In this document: piece by piece, positions 24,663-33,572 of the stretch
How positions within the stretch are numbered: position 1 is the stretch's first letter
Layout: every line of letters begins with the position of its first letter
From: an uncultured Prevotella sp.
GTDB taxonomy: Bacteria; Bacteroidota; Bacteroidia; Bacteroidales; Bacteroidaceae
Assembly (NCBI GenBank): GCA_937892695.1
Contig: CALBJK010000290.1
Span: 1 to 35,947 of the forward strand
Direction: 5' to 3'
DNA length: 35,947 nucleotides
Notes under the pieces: generated by a model
Told to the model about the DNA's origin: nothing
Database searches by the model: none
The model's input: the letters and a program-made list of their open reading frames with translations, nothing else
Position numbers and translations under genes: made by a program

Positions 24663-25808
24663 TCAAATACGCTTGCTGTAGCACTTGCGGCGTTTGTGCA
24701 GCACAGGGGTGAGAACCTCCCACTGGCTCTGCACGCTGTCGTTGTGTTCAAGCTCCACTTGGGTTTCGCCCCACTCGAATCCGTACTCCTGATAGCGTGG
24801 TATGAGGTCGGCGAAGAGCAGCGCATTAGCACCCTTCTTACGGTATTCGGGCAACACACCTACCAGAAGCAGGTCGACGATATTGGTCTTGTGATACTTT
24901 ATGGCCCGCAGCAGATGCCACCATCCGAAAGGCAGCATACGCCCACGATGGCATTTCTGGAGCGCATGGGCGAGCGACGGTATGGTTATGCCTACGCCTA
25001 CGAGCTTCTTGTCGGCGTTCCAGTCTTCGATAAGTGTAATCAGACTGAGGTCGGCCAAGGGGAAGTACATGTCGATGTACTGGCTTATCTGACGGTCGGT
25101 AAGCTCCGAATAGCCGTAAAGATCTTTGTATGTCGTGTTGATGAGTTCGAATATTTTGCGACCGTATCCGCCTTCGAATATATCTTCCTTCGTGAGCTTC
25201 TTTATGTGAAGGTTGTAGCGTTTCTCTATCATTTTAGAGATTTTCGCATACTTTTCCGGCACTGTATCGGGTACGTAAAGCTTGTACTCGACATATTTAT
25301 CATCGACTTTGTAGCCCTTCATCCGTTCCAGATGTTCTGGATAGTAAGGGTAGTTGTAGATAGTTGCCATGGTACCGAGTTGGTCAAATCCGGCCGTCAA
25401 CATTCCTTCGGGATCCATATCAGTAAAGCCCAGAGGCCCGACTATCTCATTCATTCCTTTCGAACGTCCGTAGTCCTCGACGGCTTTGAGCAAAGCAGCC
25501 GAGACTTCTCTGTCGTCGATAAAATCAATCCATCCGAAACGAACGGCCCTGCGCTGCCAGCGGTCGTTGGCATGATAGTTGATGATGGCTGCAACACGGC
25601 CTGCCAGTTTTCCGTCCTTATAGGCAAGAAAATACTCTGCCTCGCAGAAATCGAACGCAGCATTTTTGTCCTTGCGCAGCGTGTTGACTTCGTCTGTGTA
25701 CAGATTGGGTACGTCGTAGGCATTGCCTTCATACAAATCGTAATGGAAATCAATGAAGGTCTTCAAATCATACCGAGACTCAACTTTCTTTATCTCTACT
25801 GATGACAT
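24663..25808 (-). CDS. YghO-like GNAT-superfamily acyltransferase
   Basis: 381 residues, larger than a single GNAT domain and apparently made of two halves. The N-terminal half has 'YFLAYKDGKLAGRVAAIINY' and 'EIVGPLGFTDMDPEGMLTAGFDQLGTMATIYNYPYYPEHLERMGY'-like features. The C-terminal half has 'LVGVGITIPSLAHALQK' and VDLLLVGVLPEYRKKGANAL, where V.PEYR.KG.. is the acetyl-CoA pyrophosphate loop. This arrangement fits the YghO family, whose substrates are unknown; the phrase 'GPLGFTDMDPEGML' is a strong marker. Cytoplasmic, no signal peptide. It has its own consensus promoter (25848-25878). Confidence 0.75.
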   Translation of the reverse strand: MSSVEIKKVESRYDLKTFIDFHYDLYEGNAYDVPNLYTDEVNTLRKDKNAAFDFCEAEYFLAYKDGKLAGRVAAIINYHANDRWQRRAVRFGWIDFIDDREVSAALLKAVEDYGRSKGMNEIVGPLGFTDMDPEGMLTAGFDQLGTMATIYNYPYYPEHLERMKGYKVDDKYVEYKLYVPDTVPEKYAKISKMIEKRYNLHIKKLTKEDIFEGGYGRKIFELINTTYKDLYGYSELTDRQISQYIDMYFPLADLSLITLIEDWNADKKLVGVGITIPSLAHALQKCHRGRMLPFGWWHLLRAIKYHKTNIVDLLLVGVLPEYRKKGANALLFADLIPRYQEYGFEWGETQVELEHNDSVQSQWEVLTPVLHKRRKCYSKRI

Positions 25809-25847
25809 TCTTTATTTATGAAGTTTTACTGTTCTACTTTAAATATG

Positions 25848-25878
25848 CAAAATTACAGAAAACCGACGTATGTACAAA
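25848..25878 (-). promoter_or_regulatory. Consensus promoter of the acyltransferase gene
   Basis: Minus strand TTTG (25878-25875), a 19-base spacer, and TAATTTTG (25855-25848). Transcription should start near 25841. Confidence 0.7.
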
Positions 25879-25970
25879 AGAAGCAAGGCAGATTTATGAT
25901 TATTTAGTCGAATGGGAAAACGGAATCTGACATTATCAAGAATAGAATCAAGACTTTATAAGGACAGGTA

Positions 25971-27185
25971 TCAATCCTTACGGGTAATGAAAAGCAGCTT
26001 GCGACCGTTATTGTCGGACGAAGCAAAGACATAAACATCGCCACCGTCGCGAAGCTTCAGACGTGAGCGGAGAGCCTCGGCAGACATCGGGAAATTGCGC
26101 ACAGCGACATTGGCCCGGTCGATTCCGGCGAAAGCCTTGCGCAGATCTTTTTTATTGAGCGTGGCTACTGCTGTCACACAGAAGCTTCGACCAGGAAAAC
26201 CGTCGACCGGACTATGCGAGAAGAAGACATGGCTGTTTCTGGAAAGGGCTTCTACTCCGAATACGGCAGCAAGCGCACCGAAACAGCCCGACTTCATAAC
26301 CGACGCATCGGGGATATGAAGCCAGAGCGGTGCTTCGGTGTCGAGACTGACAATAGGACAGGATTTGCCCTGCTGTCCGGGCCGGATGACGAATCTGCGT
26401 CCGGCCGTACAGTCGGCGCACACTACCGTAGGACGCTCCGTCCCCATTCCGCTCCGCAAGACGAGAAGCAGCTCCTTGCATTCGCCTTCGGCCGAGACGA
26501 TATGCACAGCCGAGACACACTGACCGAGGTCGGCCACAGCCTTGTGCCAGTCGAGCATCGGCGAGAGCTTCAACACGACGACCGACGACCGTGCGAGCAG
26601 TTCGTCACGCATAGCCAGAACATCGGGAGTACAGTCGCTGATGGCCACGGTCTTGCCGCCATAAGAGTCGCGTCGGGCGGGGTCAAGGAATATGAGCGAC
26701 ACCTTTCCTGACATAGAACGCAGTAAGGCAAGGCTTTCGCCGCACACGACCCGGGCGTTGTCCATACCTAGCAAAACGAAGTTGTGACGCGCGATGTCGC
26801 ACAGACGGGGATTGCGTTCCACATATACAGCCCGGCTGAATCCTCTTGAAACAAACGAGAAATCGACCCCGAATCCACCCGTGAGGTCTACCATAAGGCT
26901 GTCGTCACCCGACAGTCTGGCTCCGACTTCTGCCACTGCGGCATGAGCCACGGCTGCCTTGTAGCGGGCGGTAAGTTCAGACGAGCACTGCTCCATAGAC
27001 AGATGCGGAGGATAGACTATGCCGTCCATAGCCGCCCATGAAGGCAGCTTGCGGCGGGCGGTCTGTCGTCCGGCTATCTGGTCGAGGGCGTATGCCATGT
27101 CGACATCGGGATAACGGTCACGGAGAAAGGCCAGACGGTTCACGTCGCCGTCGGCGTTGGCAGCGATGAATTCTTCAGTCGTCAT
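25971..27185 (-). CDS. THUMP-like-domain class I methyltransferase (PG_1098 type)
   Basis: 404 residues. 'LPSWAAMDGIVYPPHLSMEQCSSELTARYK' (about 47-76) precedes the Rossmann methyltransferase core. SAM-binding motif I is MVDLTGGFGVDFSFVS, then 'AVYVERNPRLCDIARHNF' and a 'LIFLDPARRD' motif (DPAR resembling the DPP/NPP-type motif IV). The C-terminal part ('FPMSAEALRSRLKLRDGGDVYVFAS') matches the THUMP_like domain of Bacteroidetes homologues. These domains suggest an RNA methyltransferase, but the target is not known. Its start lies 6 bases downstream of the dipeptidase stop, so the two are one operon. Confidence 0.82.
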   Translation of the reverse strand: MTTEEFIAANADGDVNRLAFLRDRYPDVDMAYALDQIAGRQTARRKLPSWAAMDGIVYPPHLSMEQCSSELTARYKAAVAHAAVAEVGARLSGDDSLMVDLTGGFGVDFSFVSRGFSRAVYVERNPRLCDIARHNFVLLGMDNARVVCGESLALLRSMSGKVSLIFLDPARRDSYGGKTVAISDCTPDVLAMRDELLARSSVVVLKLSPMLDWHKAVADLGQCVSAVHIVSAEGECKELLLVLRSGMGTERPTVVCADCTAGRRFVIRPGQQGKSCPIVSLDTEAPLWLHIPDASVMKSGCFGALAAVFGVEALSRNSHVFFSHSPVDGFPGRSFCVTAVATLNKKDLRKAFAGIDRANVAVRNFPMSAEALRSRLKLRDGGDVYVFASSDNNGRKLLFITRKD

Positions 27186-27191
27186 GCTTCT

Positions 27192-27908
27192 TCACTTTAT
27201 AACTTTATAATATTTCCGGGCCGTGGCGCGGGAGACATAGTTGAAATGCCACCACTCTGTGCGCAGCGGACGGAATCCGGCGTAGCGCATCACCTCGCGC
27301 AGCAGACGGCGGTTGCGCAACGCCTGCTTGCTGATGCGCCTCCGGGCGACAAGCTGCCGCTCGCGGTCGATATGTGCCGCGCTGCCCATATAGTCGACCT
27401 TGGTACCCATGTCGAGGGTATCGCCCTTCTGGTTGCAGAGCGTTATGTCGACGGCCATGCCGTAGTTGTGCAGTCCGCCGCCGTGAGCGGGATTGCTGAC
27501 ATAGAAATACTTGGGAGTGTTCTTCACCTTGTCCCACATTTTCTGCTGTATGCTCATGGGCCGGGCGGCATCATACACCTTCAGACTTAGGTCTGGACGG
27601 AGCTGTTTGAGCCGCTTCTGGGCCTTGGCCAGAGCTGCTGCAGCCTTTGGGTGGAGATAGGCCTCGCGCAGGTCGCCGTAGAGTACGGTGCCCGTGAAAT
27701 TGTCGGGGCGGGAGTACATCAGACTGACGAATATCGAGGGGTCGGCGGTCTTGACGTTGACATAGCCCCGACGCTGAAGCGACTGGGCAGTACGGCTCAG
27801 CCCGGAATGCCGCGTTTTGGTTTTGCCATCGGCCACGGTAGAAACAGATATCAAGACCCAACCGCAACATATCAAAAACAAAACAAGAAATTTCTTACTT
27901 AACTTCAT
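27192..27908 (-). CDS. M15-family D-alanyl-D-alanine dipeptidase (VanX/DdpX-like)
   Basis: 238 residues. Signal peptide about 1-27. The domain contains 'RPDNFTGTVLYG', 'LKVYDAARPMSIQQKMW' (with the substrate-binding Arg of the YDAYRP-type motif) and GGGLHNYGMAVDITLC, supplying the first zinc His and Asp. 'EWWHFNY' near the end supplies the catalytic Glu and the third zinc ligand. The family splits D-Ala-D-Ala, recycling cell-wall dipeptide; being exported, it probably acts in the periplasm rather than conferring vancomycin resistance. Followed after 6 bases by the THUMP-like methyltransferase. A terminator separates it from the S46 peptidase upstream. Confidence 0.88.
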   Translation of the reverse strand: MKLSKKFLVLFLICCGWVLISVSTVADGKTKTRHSGLSRTAQSLQRRGYVNVKTADPSIFVSLMYSRPDNFTGTVLYGDLREAYLHPKAAAALAKAQKRLKQLRPDLSLKVYDAARPMSIQQKMWDKVKNTPKYFYVSNPAHGGGLHNYGMAVDITLCNQKGDTLDMGTKVDYMGSAAHIDRERQLVARRRISKQALRNRRLLREVMRYAGFRPLRTEWWHFNYVSRATARKYYKVIK

Positions 27909-27930
27909 ATTATTTGCCTCTATTATTGAA

Positions 27931-27969
27931 GATGGGCTGCGTCATACTTCTTTTAAGACACAGCCCATC
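27931..27969 (-). terminator. Terminator of the S46 peptidase gene
   Basis: GATGGGCTGCGTC (27931-27943) pairs with GACACAGCCCATC (27957-27969), 12 of 13 bases. It lies 43 bases past the peptidase stop and before the dipeptidase start. Confidence 0.65.
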
Positions 27970-28011
27970 CTTCATTTATGAATTGCCGTAACAATTCTTA
28001 CTTTTCAAGTC

Positions 28012-30105
28012 CTACTCGGCTCCGATTTCCTTTATCAGACGGTCGGCGTGACCCCACTTGTCCATCATGAACAGCACGTAGCGTATGTCTACGCCGATGC
28101 AGCGTGCCAGCTTGGAGTCGAACCAGATGTCGCTGGAGAGCGAGTCCCAGTTGCCGTCGAAGGCCAGACCTATGAGCCGTCCCTTGCCGTCGAACATCGG
28201 CGAACCGCTGTTGCCGCCCGTTATGTCGTTGTTGGTAAGGAAGCAGAGCTGCATCTTGCCAGTGGTCTTGTCCTGATACTTGCCGAAGTCCTTGGCCGAC
28301 AGCAGTTCGTGCATGACAGGCTCGGCGAAGTACTCGAAGTTCTTGTCGGCCTGTTTCATCTTTGCCACGATGCTCTCGGCCGTGGTGTAGTAGCCCGAAG
28401 GTTTGCCGCCAAGGTCGTATCCGCCCACCTGTCCGTAGCTCAGACGCATGGTGAAATTGGCATCAGAATAGTGGGGCAAATCCTGCTCCATGCGCACTTT
28501 GGCATCGCAGAGATACTTCTCCTGCACGTCGATGCTGTCGTAGAGAGGTTCCATCTCCTTGCGTAGTGAACGCATGATGGCCAGCAGCTGTTGCCCGTAC
28601 TGAACAGCCGGGTCTTTCTTGAACTTGCTGCTTGTGGTGCTTATCTTGGTGTCGTTCTTCATCAGAACAGACTTGCTCCAGAGATAGTCGACGTATTTCT
28701 TGTAGTCGCCCCTGTATTTGTTCTGTATCGTCTTGTAGAACTCGGGCAAAGCTTGGGCATCCTTCACCTGGTCGGCATAGTTCTTCAGCAGCACGGCCAT
28801 GACTTCCTTGTCAAGAGCTGCGTCCCACTCTTCGTTGTTGTTCTTGAACGAAAGTTCCTTGGGAGCGTCTTTCGAAGCGGCACGCATGGCGCGGGTTGTA
28901 AGCTCGTTGGTGCGCATGAATGTCTCGCGCCAGTACATGAAATCGCGCTGGAGGTTGAACATCTTGGCGTAGAGGGCGGCGAGTTTGTCAAAGTCGAGCT
29001 TGCCCTTAAGGTATCCGGTCTTGTCCTGCCAGTCGCTGATACGCTTCTCAAAGTCCTTCTTCATAGAGATTATTCCGACCGAGTCGATGCACTTGTTCAT
29101 GCCGATAGAGTTCTTCCAGTAGTTGGAACTCTGGGCATACTTGGAGTCGTACTTGATGCGCACGGCCTCGCTGGCACGCATGTGGCGCAGCATCACCTCT
29201 TGTTTCACACCGCGCACCTGGGCACGTGGAGCGTTCTCTGCATCGCGCATCTGCTTGATTCCGTACGACGACAGATAGCGTTCGGTAGAGCCCGGATAGC
29301 CGATAGTCATGGCGAAGTCGCCTTCCTTGTAGCCGTCGAGCGACACGCGTGCCCAGTGTTCGGGATGATAGGGTACGTTGTCCTTAGAGTAGGCCGCCGG
29401 ACCGTTGGTCTTGGGGTCGGCATAGATACGGAACACAGAGAAGTCGCAAGTCTGGCGCGGCCACATCCAGTTGTCGGTCTCGCCGCCGAACTTACCCATC
29501 GACTTGGGTATGGTGAACACCAGACGCAGGTCGGTGAAGTCGCGGTAAGTGGTGGCGTAGTACTTGTTGCCTTCGTAGAAAGGCTTTATTTCGAGCCGGA
29601 GCGTAGAGTCTTTCTCGCTTATCTGCTTTGACATGACGTTTTCGATAGAGTCGAGGAAAGCTTGTTGCTGCTCGGGAGTGCGGTTGTTCAGCCCCTTTGC
29701 CACCAGCTCGTCGGTGATGTCTTTCTGCTCTACCATAAAGCTGACAAACATGTTTTCGTTGGGCAGTTCGTCGGCGTAGGTCTTGGCGTAGAAGCCGTTG
29801 AGCATGTAGTCGTGGTCTACTGTCGAATGGCTGCGTATGGCTTCGAAGCCGCAGTGGTGGTTGGTGAAGACCAGTCCGTCGGGCGATACCACCACTCCGG
29901 AGCAATATCCGGAGAAGTTGACCACCGACTTCATGATGGCGGCGTTGCCGCTGTACAATCCCTGATAGGGCAGTTCAAAACCGAACCCCTTCATCTGTTC
30001 GTAGACAGCCTGGGGAAGGTCGTAGAGCGTCCACATGCCTTCATCGGCGTGTGCCATCGGAGCCGACGCTATAAAGGCAGAAATCAATAATGCTTTTGTT
30101 TTCAT
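28012..30105 (-). CDS. S46-family dipeptidyl-peptidase (DPP7/DPP11 type)
   Basis: 697 residues, the usual length of about 700. Signal peptide 1-20. The chymotrypsin-like half opens with FSGYCSGVVVSPDGLVFTNHHCGFEAI (catalytic His at 83-84). The second half ends with DITGGNSGSPMFDGKGRLIGLAFDGNWDSL, in which S633 is the nucleophile, followed by 'VDIRYVLFMMDKWG'. The family removes N-terminal dipeptides in the periplasm, feeding peptide fermentation. The residue 18 after the serine sets specificity in characterised enzymes: Arg in DPP11 (acidic P1) and Gly in DPP7 (hydrophobic P1). Here it is Gly651, so DPP7-like preference is inferred. It lies 45 bases downstream of the flippase gene. Confidence 0.92.
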   Translation of the reverse strand: MKTKALLISAFIASAPMAHADEGMWTLYDLPQAVYEQMKGFGFELPYQGLYSGNAAIMKSVVNFSGYCSGVVVSPDGLVFTNHHCGFEAIRSHSTVDHDYMLNGFYAKTYADELPNENMFVSFMVEQKDITDELVAKGLNNRTPEQQQAFLDSIENVMSKQISEKDSTLRLEIKPFYEGNKYYATTYRDFTDLRLVFTIPKSMGKFGGETDNWMWPRQTCDFSVFRIYADPKTNGPAAYSKDNVPYHPEHWARVSLDGYKEGDFAMTIGYPGSTERYLSSYGIKQMRDAENAPRAQVRGVKQEVMLRHMRASEAVRIKYDSKYAQSSNYWKNSIGMNKCIDSVGIISMKKDFEKRISDWQDKTGYLKGKLDFDKLAALYAKMFNLQRDFMYWRETFMRTNELTTRAMRAASKDAPKELSFKNNNEEWDAALDKEVMAVLLKNYADQVKDAQALPEFYKTIQNKYRGDYKKYVDYLWSKSVLMKNDTKISTTSSKFKKDPAVQYGQQLLAIMRSLRKEMEPLYDSIDVQEKYLCDAKVRMEQDLPHYSDANFTMRLSYGQVGGYDLGGKPSGYYTTAESIVAKMKQADKNFEYFAEPVMHELLSAKDFGKYQDKTTGKMQLCFLTNNDITGGNSGSPMFDGKGRLIGLAFDGNWDSLSSDIWFDSKLARCIGVDIRYVLFMMDKWGHADRLIKEIGAE

Positions 30106-30150
30106 ATTTCGTTTGATAATGTTGTTCTTGTTTCTCTGAAGGCACTGACC

Positions 30151-31644
30151 TTATTTCCTGAACCTGCGTCCTATAACGGGCAGGCTGCTGAGCGGAAAGT
30201 CGCGCTTTACCAAAACAACAGCAAAGACAGCCAGAGCCGCTGTATTGACGGCAAGGGCGAGCCAGAGAGACAGCGCACTGTTGGCTGCGGTCATCACGGC
30301 GAACAGCACCACGGCGAGACCTACGTACAGCCCTATTTCCTTTAAAGGATAGTTGATGGGGTACTTCTTCTGACCGACAAAGTAAGACAACAACATGGCC
30401 GTAGCATAGCCGGAGAAGCCGGCCCAGGCACAAGCCATGTAGCCGTACCGGGGCACGAAGATGACGTTGACGGCTATCAGCACGGCGCAACCCACGCCCG
30501 AGAAGTAGGCACCCCAGATAGTACGGTCGATGAGCTTGTACCAGAACGACAGGTTGAAGTACACGCCCATCATTATCTCGGCAGCCATCACGATAGGCAC
30601 AACCTTCAGTCCGGCCCAGTAGTCACGGCCGATGATGTGTTTCAGTATGTCCATATAGCCGATAACGGCGAGGAAGGCGAAGAGCGTGAAGATGATGAAA
30701 TACTTCATGGCCTTGGCGTAAGTGTCGCGGTTGTTACGGTCCTGAGCCTTGCCGAAGACGAAAGGCTCATAGGCGTAACGGAAAGCCTGGGTGATCATGG
30801 CCATTATCATGGCTATCTTCGAGGCCGCTCCGTAGATGCCGAGTTGGGTGTGTGCGTCGGCGTTCTTGTAGATGTAGGGGAAGAGTATCTTGTCGGCTGT
30901 CTGGTTGAGAATGCCGGCTATGCCGAGCACGAGGATGGGCCAGCTGTACGAAAGCATCCTCTTCATGAGCTTACGGTCGAACACCGGCTTGACGGCTGTC
31001 AGCTCTTTCCAGAAGCAGAACGTTATAGAACCTGTGCAGAACAGGTTGATATAGAACGCATAACCTGCGCCTACGGTAGGGTCGTAAATAGGTCCTACGG
31101 TGTCGGGATGGGCTGCATAGAGAGCCGGAAGCACGAGGAAGAACATGAGGTTGAGCACTATGTTCATCATGATGAACAGCAGCTTGAGCGCGGCAAACTT
31201 CATCGGACGCTTCTTGTAGCGCAGATAGGCGAAGGGGATGCACTGGAACGCGTCTATAGCCACTGTGGCCGCCATCACCCATACGTAGGAAGGATGGTCG
31301 GCGTAGCCCATGAACGACGACACCGGCGATAGGAAAGCCAGCACCAGAAGCACAAACATCAGCGAGGTGAAGCCTACCGACAGCAATATGGTAGAATAGA
31401 CCCGCTGCGGGTCTTCGTCTTGTTTGTTGGCATAGCGGAAGAAGGTTGTCTCCATACCGTATGTCAGTATGACCAGCAGTAGCGCGGTGTAAGCGTACAT
31501 GTTGGTTATTACTCCGTAGCCTCCGCTTGCGGCCGAGAGTTTGGCCGTATAGAGAGGCACGAGCAGATAGTTGAGGAATCGCCCAACGATGCTGCTCATT
31601 CCGTAAATCGCCGTATCCTTGGCGAGAGATTTCAGATTTGCCAT
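30151..31644 (-). CDS. Wzx/MurJ-like polysaccharide flippase (MOP exporter superfamily)
   Basis: 497 residues from MANLKSLAKDTAIYG at 31644; an in-frame ATG 11 codons earlier adds an unlikely tail. 'AIYGMSSIVGRFLNYLLVPLYT' is the canonical N-terminal start of O-antigen/capsule flippases in Bacteroidetes, and the rest is a chain of about 14 hydrophobic helices. Such proteins move lipid-linked glycan units across the inner membrane for polymerisation or ligation. No glycosyltransferases lie near, so which glycan it serves is unknown. The S46 gene begins 45 bases downstream. Confidence 0.9.
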   Translation of the reverse strand: MANLKSLAKDTAIYGMSSIVGRFLNYLLVPLYTAKLSAASGGYGVITNMYAYTALLLVILTYGMETTFFRYANKQDEDPQRVYSTILLSVGFTSLMFVLLVLAFLSPVSSFMGYADHPSYVWVMAATVAIDAFQCIPFAYLRYKKRPMKFAALKLLFIMMNIVLNLMFFLVLPALYAAHPDTVGPIYDPTVGAGYAFYINLFCTGSITFCFWKELTAVKPVFDRKLMKRMLSYSWPILVLGIAGILNQTADKILFPYIYKNADAHTQLGIYGAASKIAMIMAMITQAFRYAYEPFVFGKAQDRNNRDTYAKAMKYFIIFTLFAFLAVIGYMDILKHIIGRDYWAGLKVVPIVMAAEIMMGVYFNLSFWYKLIDRTIWGAYFSGVGCAVLIAVNVIFVPRYGYMACAWAGFSGYATAMLLSYFVGQKKYPINYPLKEIGLYVGLAVVLFAVMTAANSALSLWLALAVNTAALAVFAVVLVKRDFPLSSLPVIGRRFRK

Positions 31645-31747
31645 TATAATTTTTCTTTGTCTTTCTTTTGTTTGCATTAGGGCTGCGCCTTACCTCACGG
31701 TCAAAGCCTGAGAAGTCCAGACCGTAGGCTACATGCTGCTGTTGACT

Positions 31748-32977
31748 TCAGAAGAAGAAGTAGCACATACATATCGCGGCGATGATGCCGGCAAGGTCGG
31801 CGAGCAATCCGCAGGCTACGGCATGACGGGTGTAGCGTATGCCGACGCTGCCGAAATAGACAGCGAGTATGTAGAACGTCGTGTCGGTCGAGCCTTGGAA
31901 GATACAGCTCAGGCGGCCTACAAACGAGTCGGCTCCGTAGGTGGTCATGGCATCGACCATCATGCCGCGTGCTCCGCTACCCGAAAGGGGCTTCATAAGA
32001 GCCGTGGGCAACGCTCCGACAAAGCCTGTGTCGCCGCCACAAGCCGCCACAAACCACTTCACGCCGTCGACAAGCATGTCCATCGCACCAGAAGCACGGA
32101 ACACTCCGATGCCTACCAGTACGGCTATGAGATAAGGTATGATGCGGACGGCGGTGGTGAAGCCTTCCTTTGCGCCCTCGATGAAAGCGTCGTAGACATT
32201 GACCCTGCGGCGCATTCCGGCGATGATGAACACCACGATGATGGTCATCAGCAGGATGTTGGCGATGCTGGTGCTGGCTACGTCCATCTGGTTCTTGCTC
32301 ATCTGGCCGAAGCCCCAGATGATGGCAGCCACCACGGCGCACATGCCGCCGAGAGTGATGAGCATGGTGCGGTTGACGAGATTGATGCGCTGGAAGAGCG
32401 ATGTCACTATGATGCCCGTCAGCGTAGAGAAGAACGTGGCGAGCAGTATGGGGATGAACACGTCGGTGGGCTGTGCCGCGCCGAGCTGCGCCCGGTAAAC
32501 CATGATGGAAACGGGGATGATGGTGAGTCCCGAGGTGTTGAGCACGAGGAACATTATCATCGGGTTGGTGGCGGTGTCTTTCTTGGAGTTGAGGGTCTGG
32601 AGCTGTTCCATGGCCTTCAGACCAAGGGGTGTGGCGGCATTGTCCAGACCTAGCATATTGGCTGCAATGTTCATAAAGATGCTGCCGGTCACGGGATGTC
32701 CTTTGGGGATGTCGGGAAACAGACGCACGAACACTGGCGAGAGCAGACGCGCCAGAGCGTCGACCACCCCACCCTTTTCGCCTATCTTCATTATTCCGAG
32801 CCACAACGACAGCACTCCGGTCAGACCGAGCGAAATCTCAAACGCTGTCTTCGACGTTTCGAATGTCGACGACATCATAGCCGGGAAAACCTCGGTGTCG
32901 CCCATGAAAACGAGCCGCACCACTCCTATGACGAAAGCGATGAGGAAAAATGCTATCCAAATGTAGTTAAGAACCAT
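31748..32977 (-). CDS. Fused SpmA-SpmB nucleoside-recognition-domain membrane protein
   Basis: 409 residues with about 10 hydrophobic helices in two Gate-domain repeats. The SpmA-like half has 'KTAFEISLGLTGVLSLWLGIMKIGEKGG' and 'NMLGLDNAATPLGLKAMEQLQ'. The SpmB-like half has 'YDAFIEGAKEGFTTAVRIIPYLIAVLVGIGVFRASG' and 'SGSGARGMM', ending with 'DTTFYILAVYFGSVGIRYTRHAV'. In Bacillus the two parts are separate spore-maturation proteins. In non-sporulating Bacteroidetes the fused form is common and its transport role is unknown. A TAACTTTG box (33021-33028) lies about 45 bases upstream of the ATG. Confidence 0.9.
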   Translation of the reverse strand: MVLNYIWIAFFLIAFVIGVVRLVFMGDTEVFPAMMSSTFETSKTAFEISLGLTGVLSLWLGIMKIGEKGGVVDALARLLSPVFVRLFPDIPKGHPVTGSIFMNIAANMLGLDNAATPLGLKAMEQLQTLNSKKDTATNPMIMFLVLNTSGLTIIPVSIMVYRAQLGAAQPTDVFIPILLATFFSTLTGIIVTSLFQRINLVNRTMLITLGGMCAVVAAIIWGFGQMSKNQMDVASTSIANILLMTIIVVFIIAGMRRRVNVYDAFIEGAKEGFTTAVRIIPYLIAVLVGIGVFRASGAMDMLVDGVKWFVAACGGDTGFVGALPTALMKPLSGSGARGMMVDAMTTYGADSFVGRLSCIFQGSTDTTFYILAVYFGSVGIRYTRHAVACGLLADLAGIIAAICMCYFFF

Positions 32978-33020
32978 ATTGCGAAAAATGACCGTATTAA
33001 AAAGAAATAAATAAGCCGTG

Positions 33021-33028
33021 CAAAGTTA
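33021..33028 (-). promoter_or_regulatory. -7 promoter box for the SpmAB fusion
   Basis: TAACTTTG on the minus strand. The -33 position lacks a TTTG at 19-21 bases. Confidence 0.5.
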
Positions 33029-33058
33029 TCAAATTGTTCCCAAATATGGAAATATTAC

Positions 33059-33097
33059 GGACGGTTTATACTTTTGGGGAGGACAGTTTATACTTTT
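33059..33097. repeat. 17-bp direct repeat upstream of the SpmAB promoter
   Basis: GGACGGTTTATACTTTT (33059-33075) and GGACAGTTTATACTTTT (33081-33097) match at 16 of 17 bases with a 22-base period, about two helical turns. They lie roughly 45-83 bases upstream of the SpmAB start site and could be activator sites. Confidence 0.55.
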
Positions 33098-33455
33098 AGC
33101 AGGGTGTACAGGTGACTCGGATGTCTGACGAATCTGTGGTTTTAGGAAAGACATGTGTATGGCGAGAAGCAATATGCCGAGGGGGGATATGGCTGAACGC
33201 ATCCTGCCGTGTGTCAAAGGATGACATCTTGTAGACGGCATTCCGTTTAGGAGACACCACTCTGGCACGTATAACAAACAACATTGGCGCGCCTAACGGG
33301 TGGAACTGTTATCAATAAATTTGTCTTTCCCCTGCTATCTGCTTTCAAATCGTAACTGCAATTCGACTGATTTCAACTGACTTTGTAACCCGTTGGCAAA
33401 CAACGACCTTCAAGAAGCACGGTATTTGCATTCTGAAGCTGGGTTTTTAAGACTC

Positions 33456-33549
33456 TAATATGCGGCATATCAGAAGTTGAAAAGCCCAGTTTCAGGAAAT
33501 CACCACGTTTGACGGTCGGAAAGAGGAAAACTGCTTACAAATCGTAAGC
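33456..33549. repeat. Modular intergenic repeat, locus C
   Basis: Read on the minus strand it starts 24 bases past the butyrate kinase stop with GCTTACGATTTGTAAGC (33549-33533). TTTCCTGAAACTGGGCTTTT (33499-33480) comes next, then TTCTGATATGCCGCATATTA (33475-33456). The order matches locus B. An outer imperfect stem, CTGAAACTGGGCTTTT with AAAAACCCAGCTTCAG, encloses the core. Confidence 0.7.
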
Positions 33550-33572
33550 AATGGGAAATAGCCGCCGCAGAC

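Larger units (their letters stand above)
33029..33572. other. Intergenic stretch without a convincing gene
   Basis: A minus-strand 62-codon ORF (33096-33284) is present but has no recognised domain, no promoter, and runs into repeat-like sequence. I do not call it. The region also holds a 17-bp direct repeat (33059-33097) and the modular repeat C (33456-33549). Confidence 0.5.

Noticed and set aside
27192..27908. Vancomycin-resistance function for the VanX-like dipeptidase
   Set aside because: It has a signal peptide and no vanH/vanA-type neighbours, so a cell-wall recycling role fits better.
33096..33284. Minus-strand 62-codon ORF
   Set aside because: No domain, signal or promoter; it ends within direct-repeat sequence and a second overlapping frame is equally open. 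Left as unexplained intergenic sequence.
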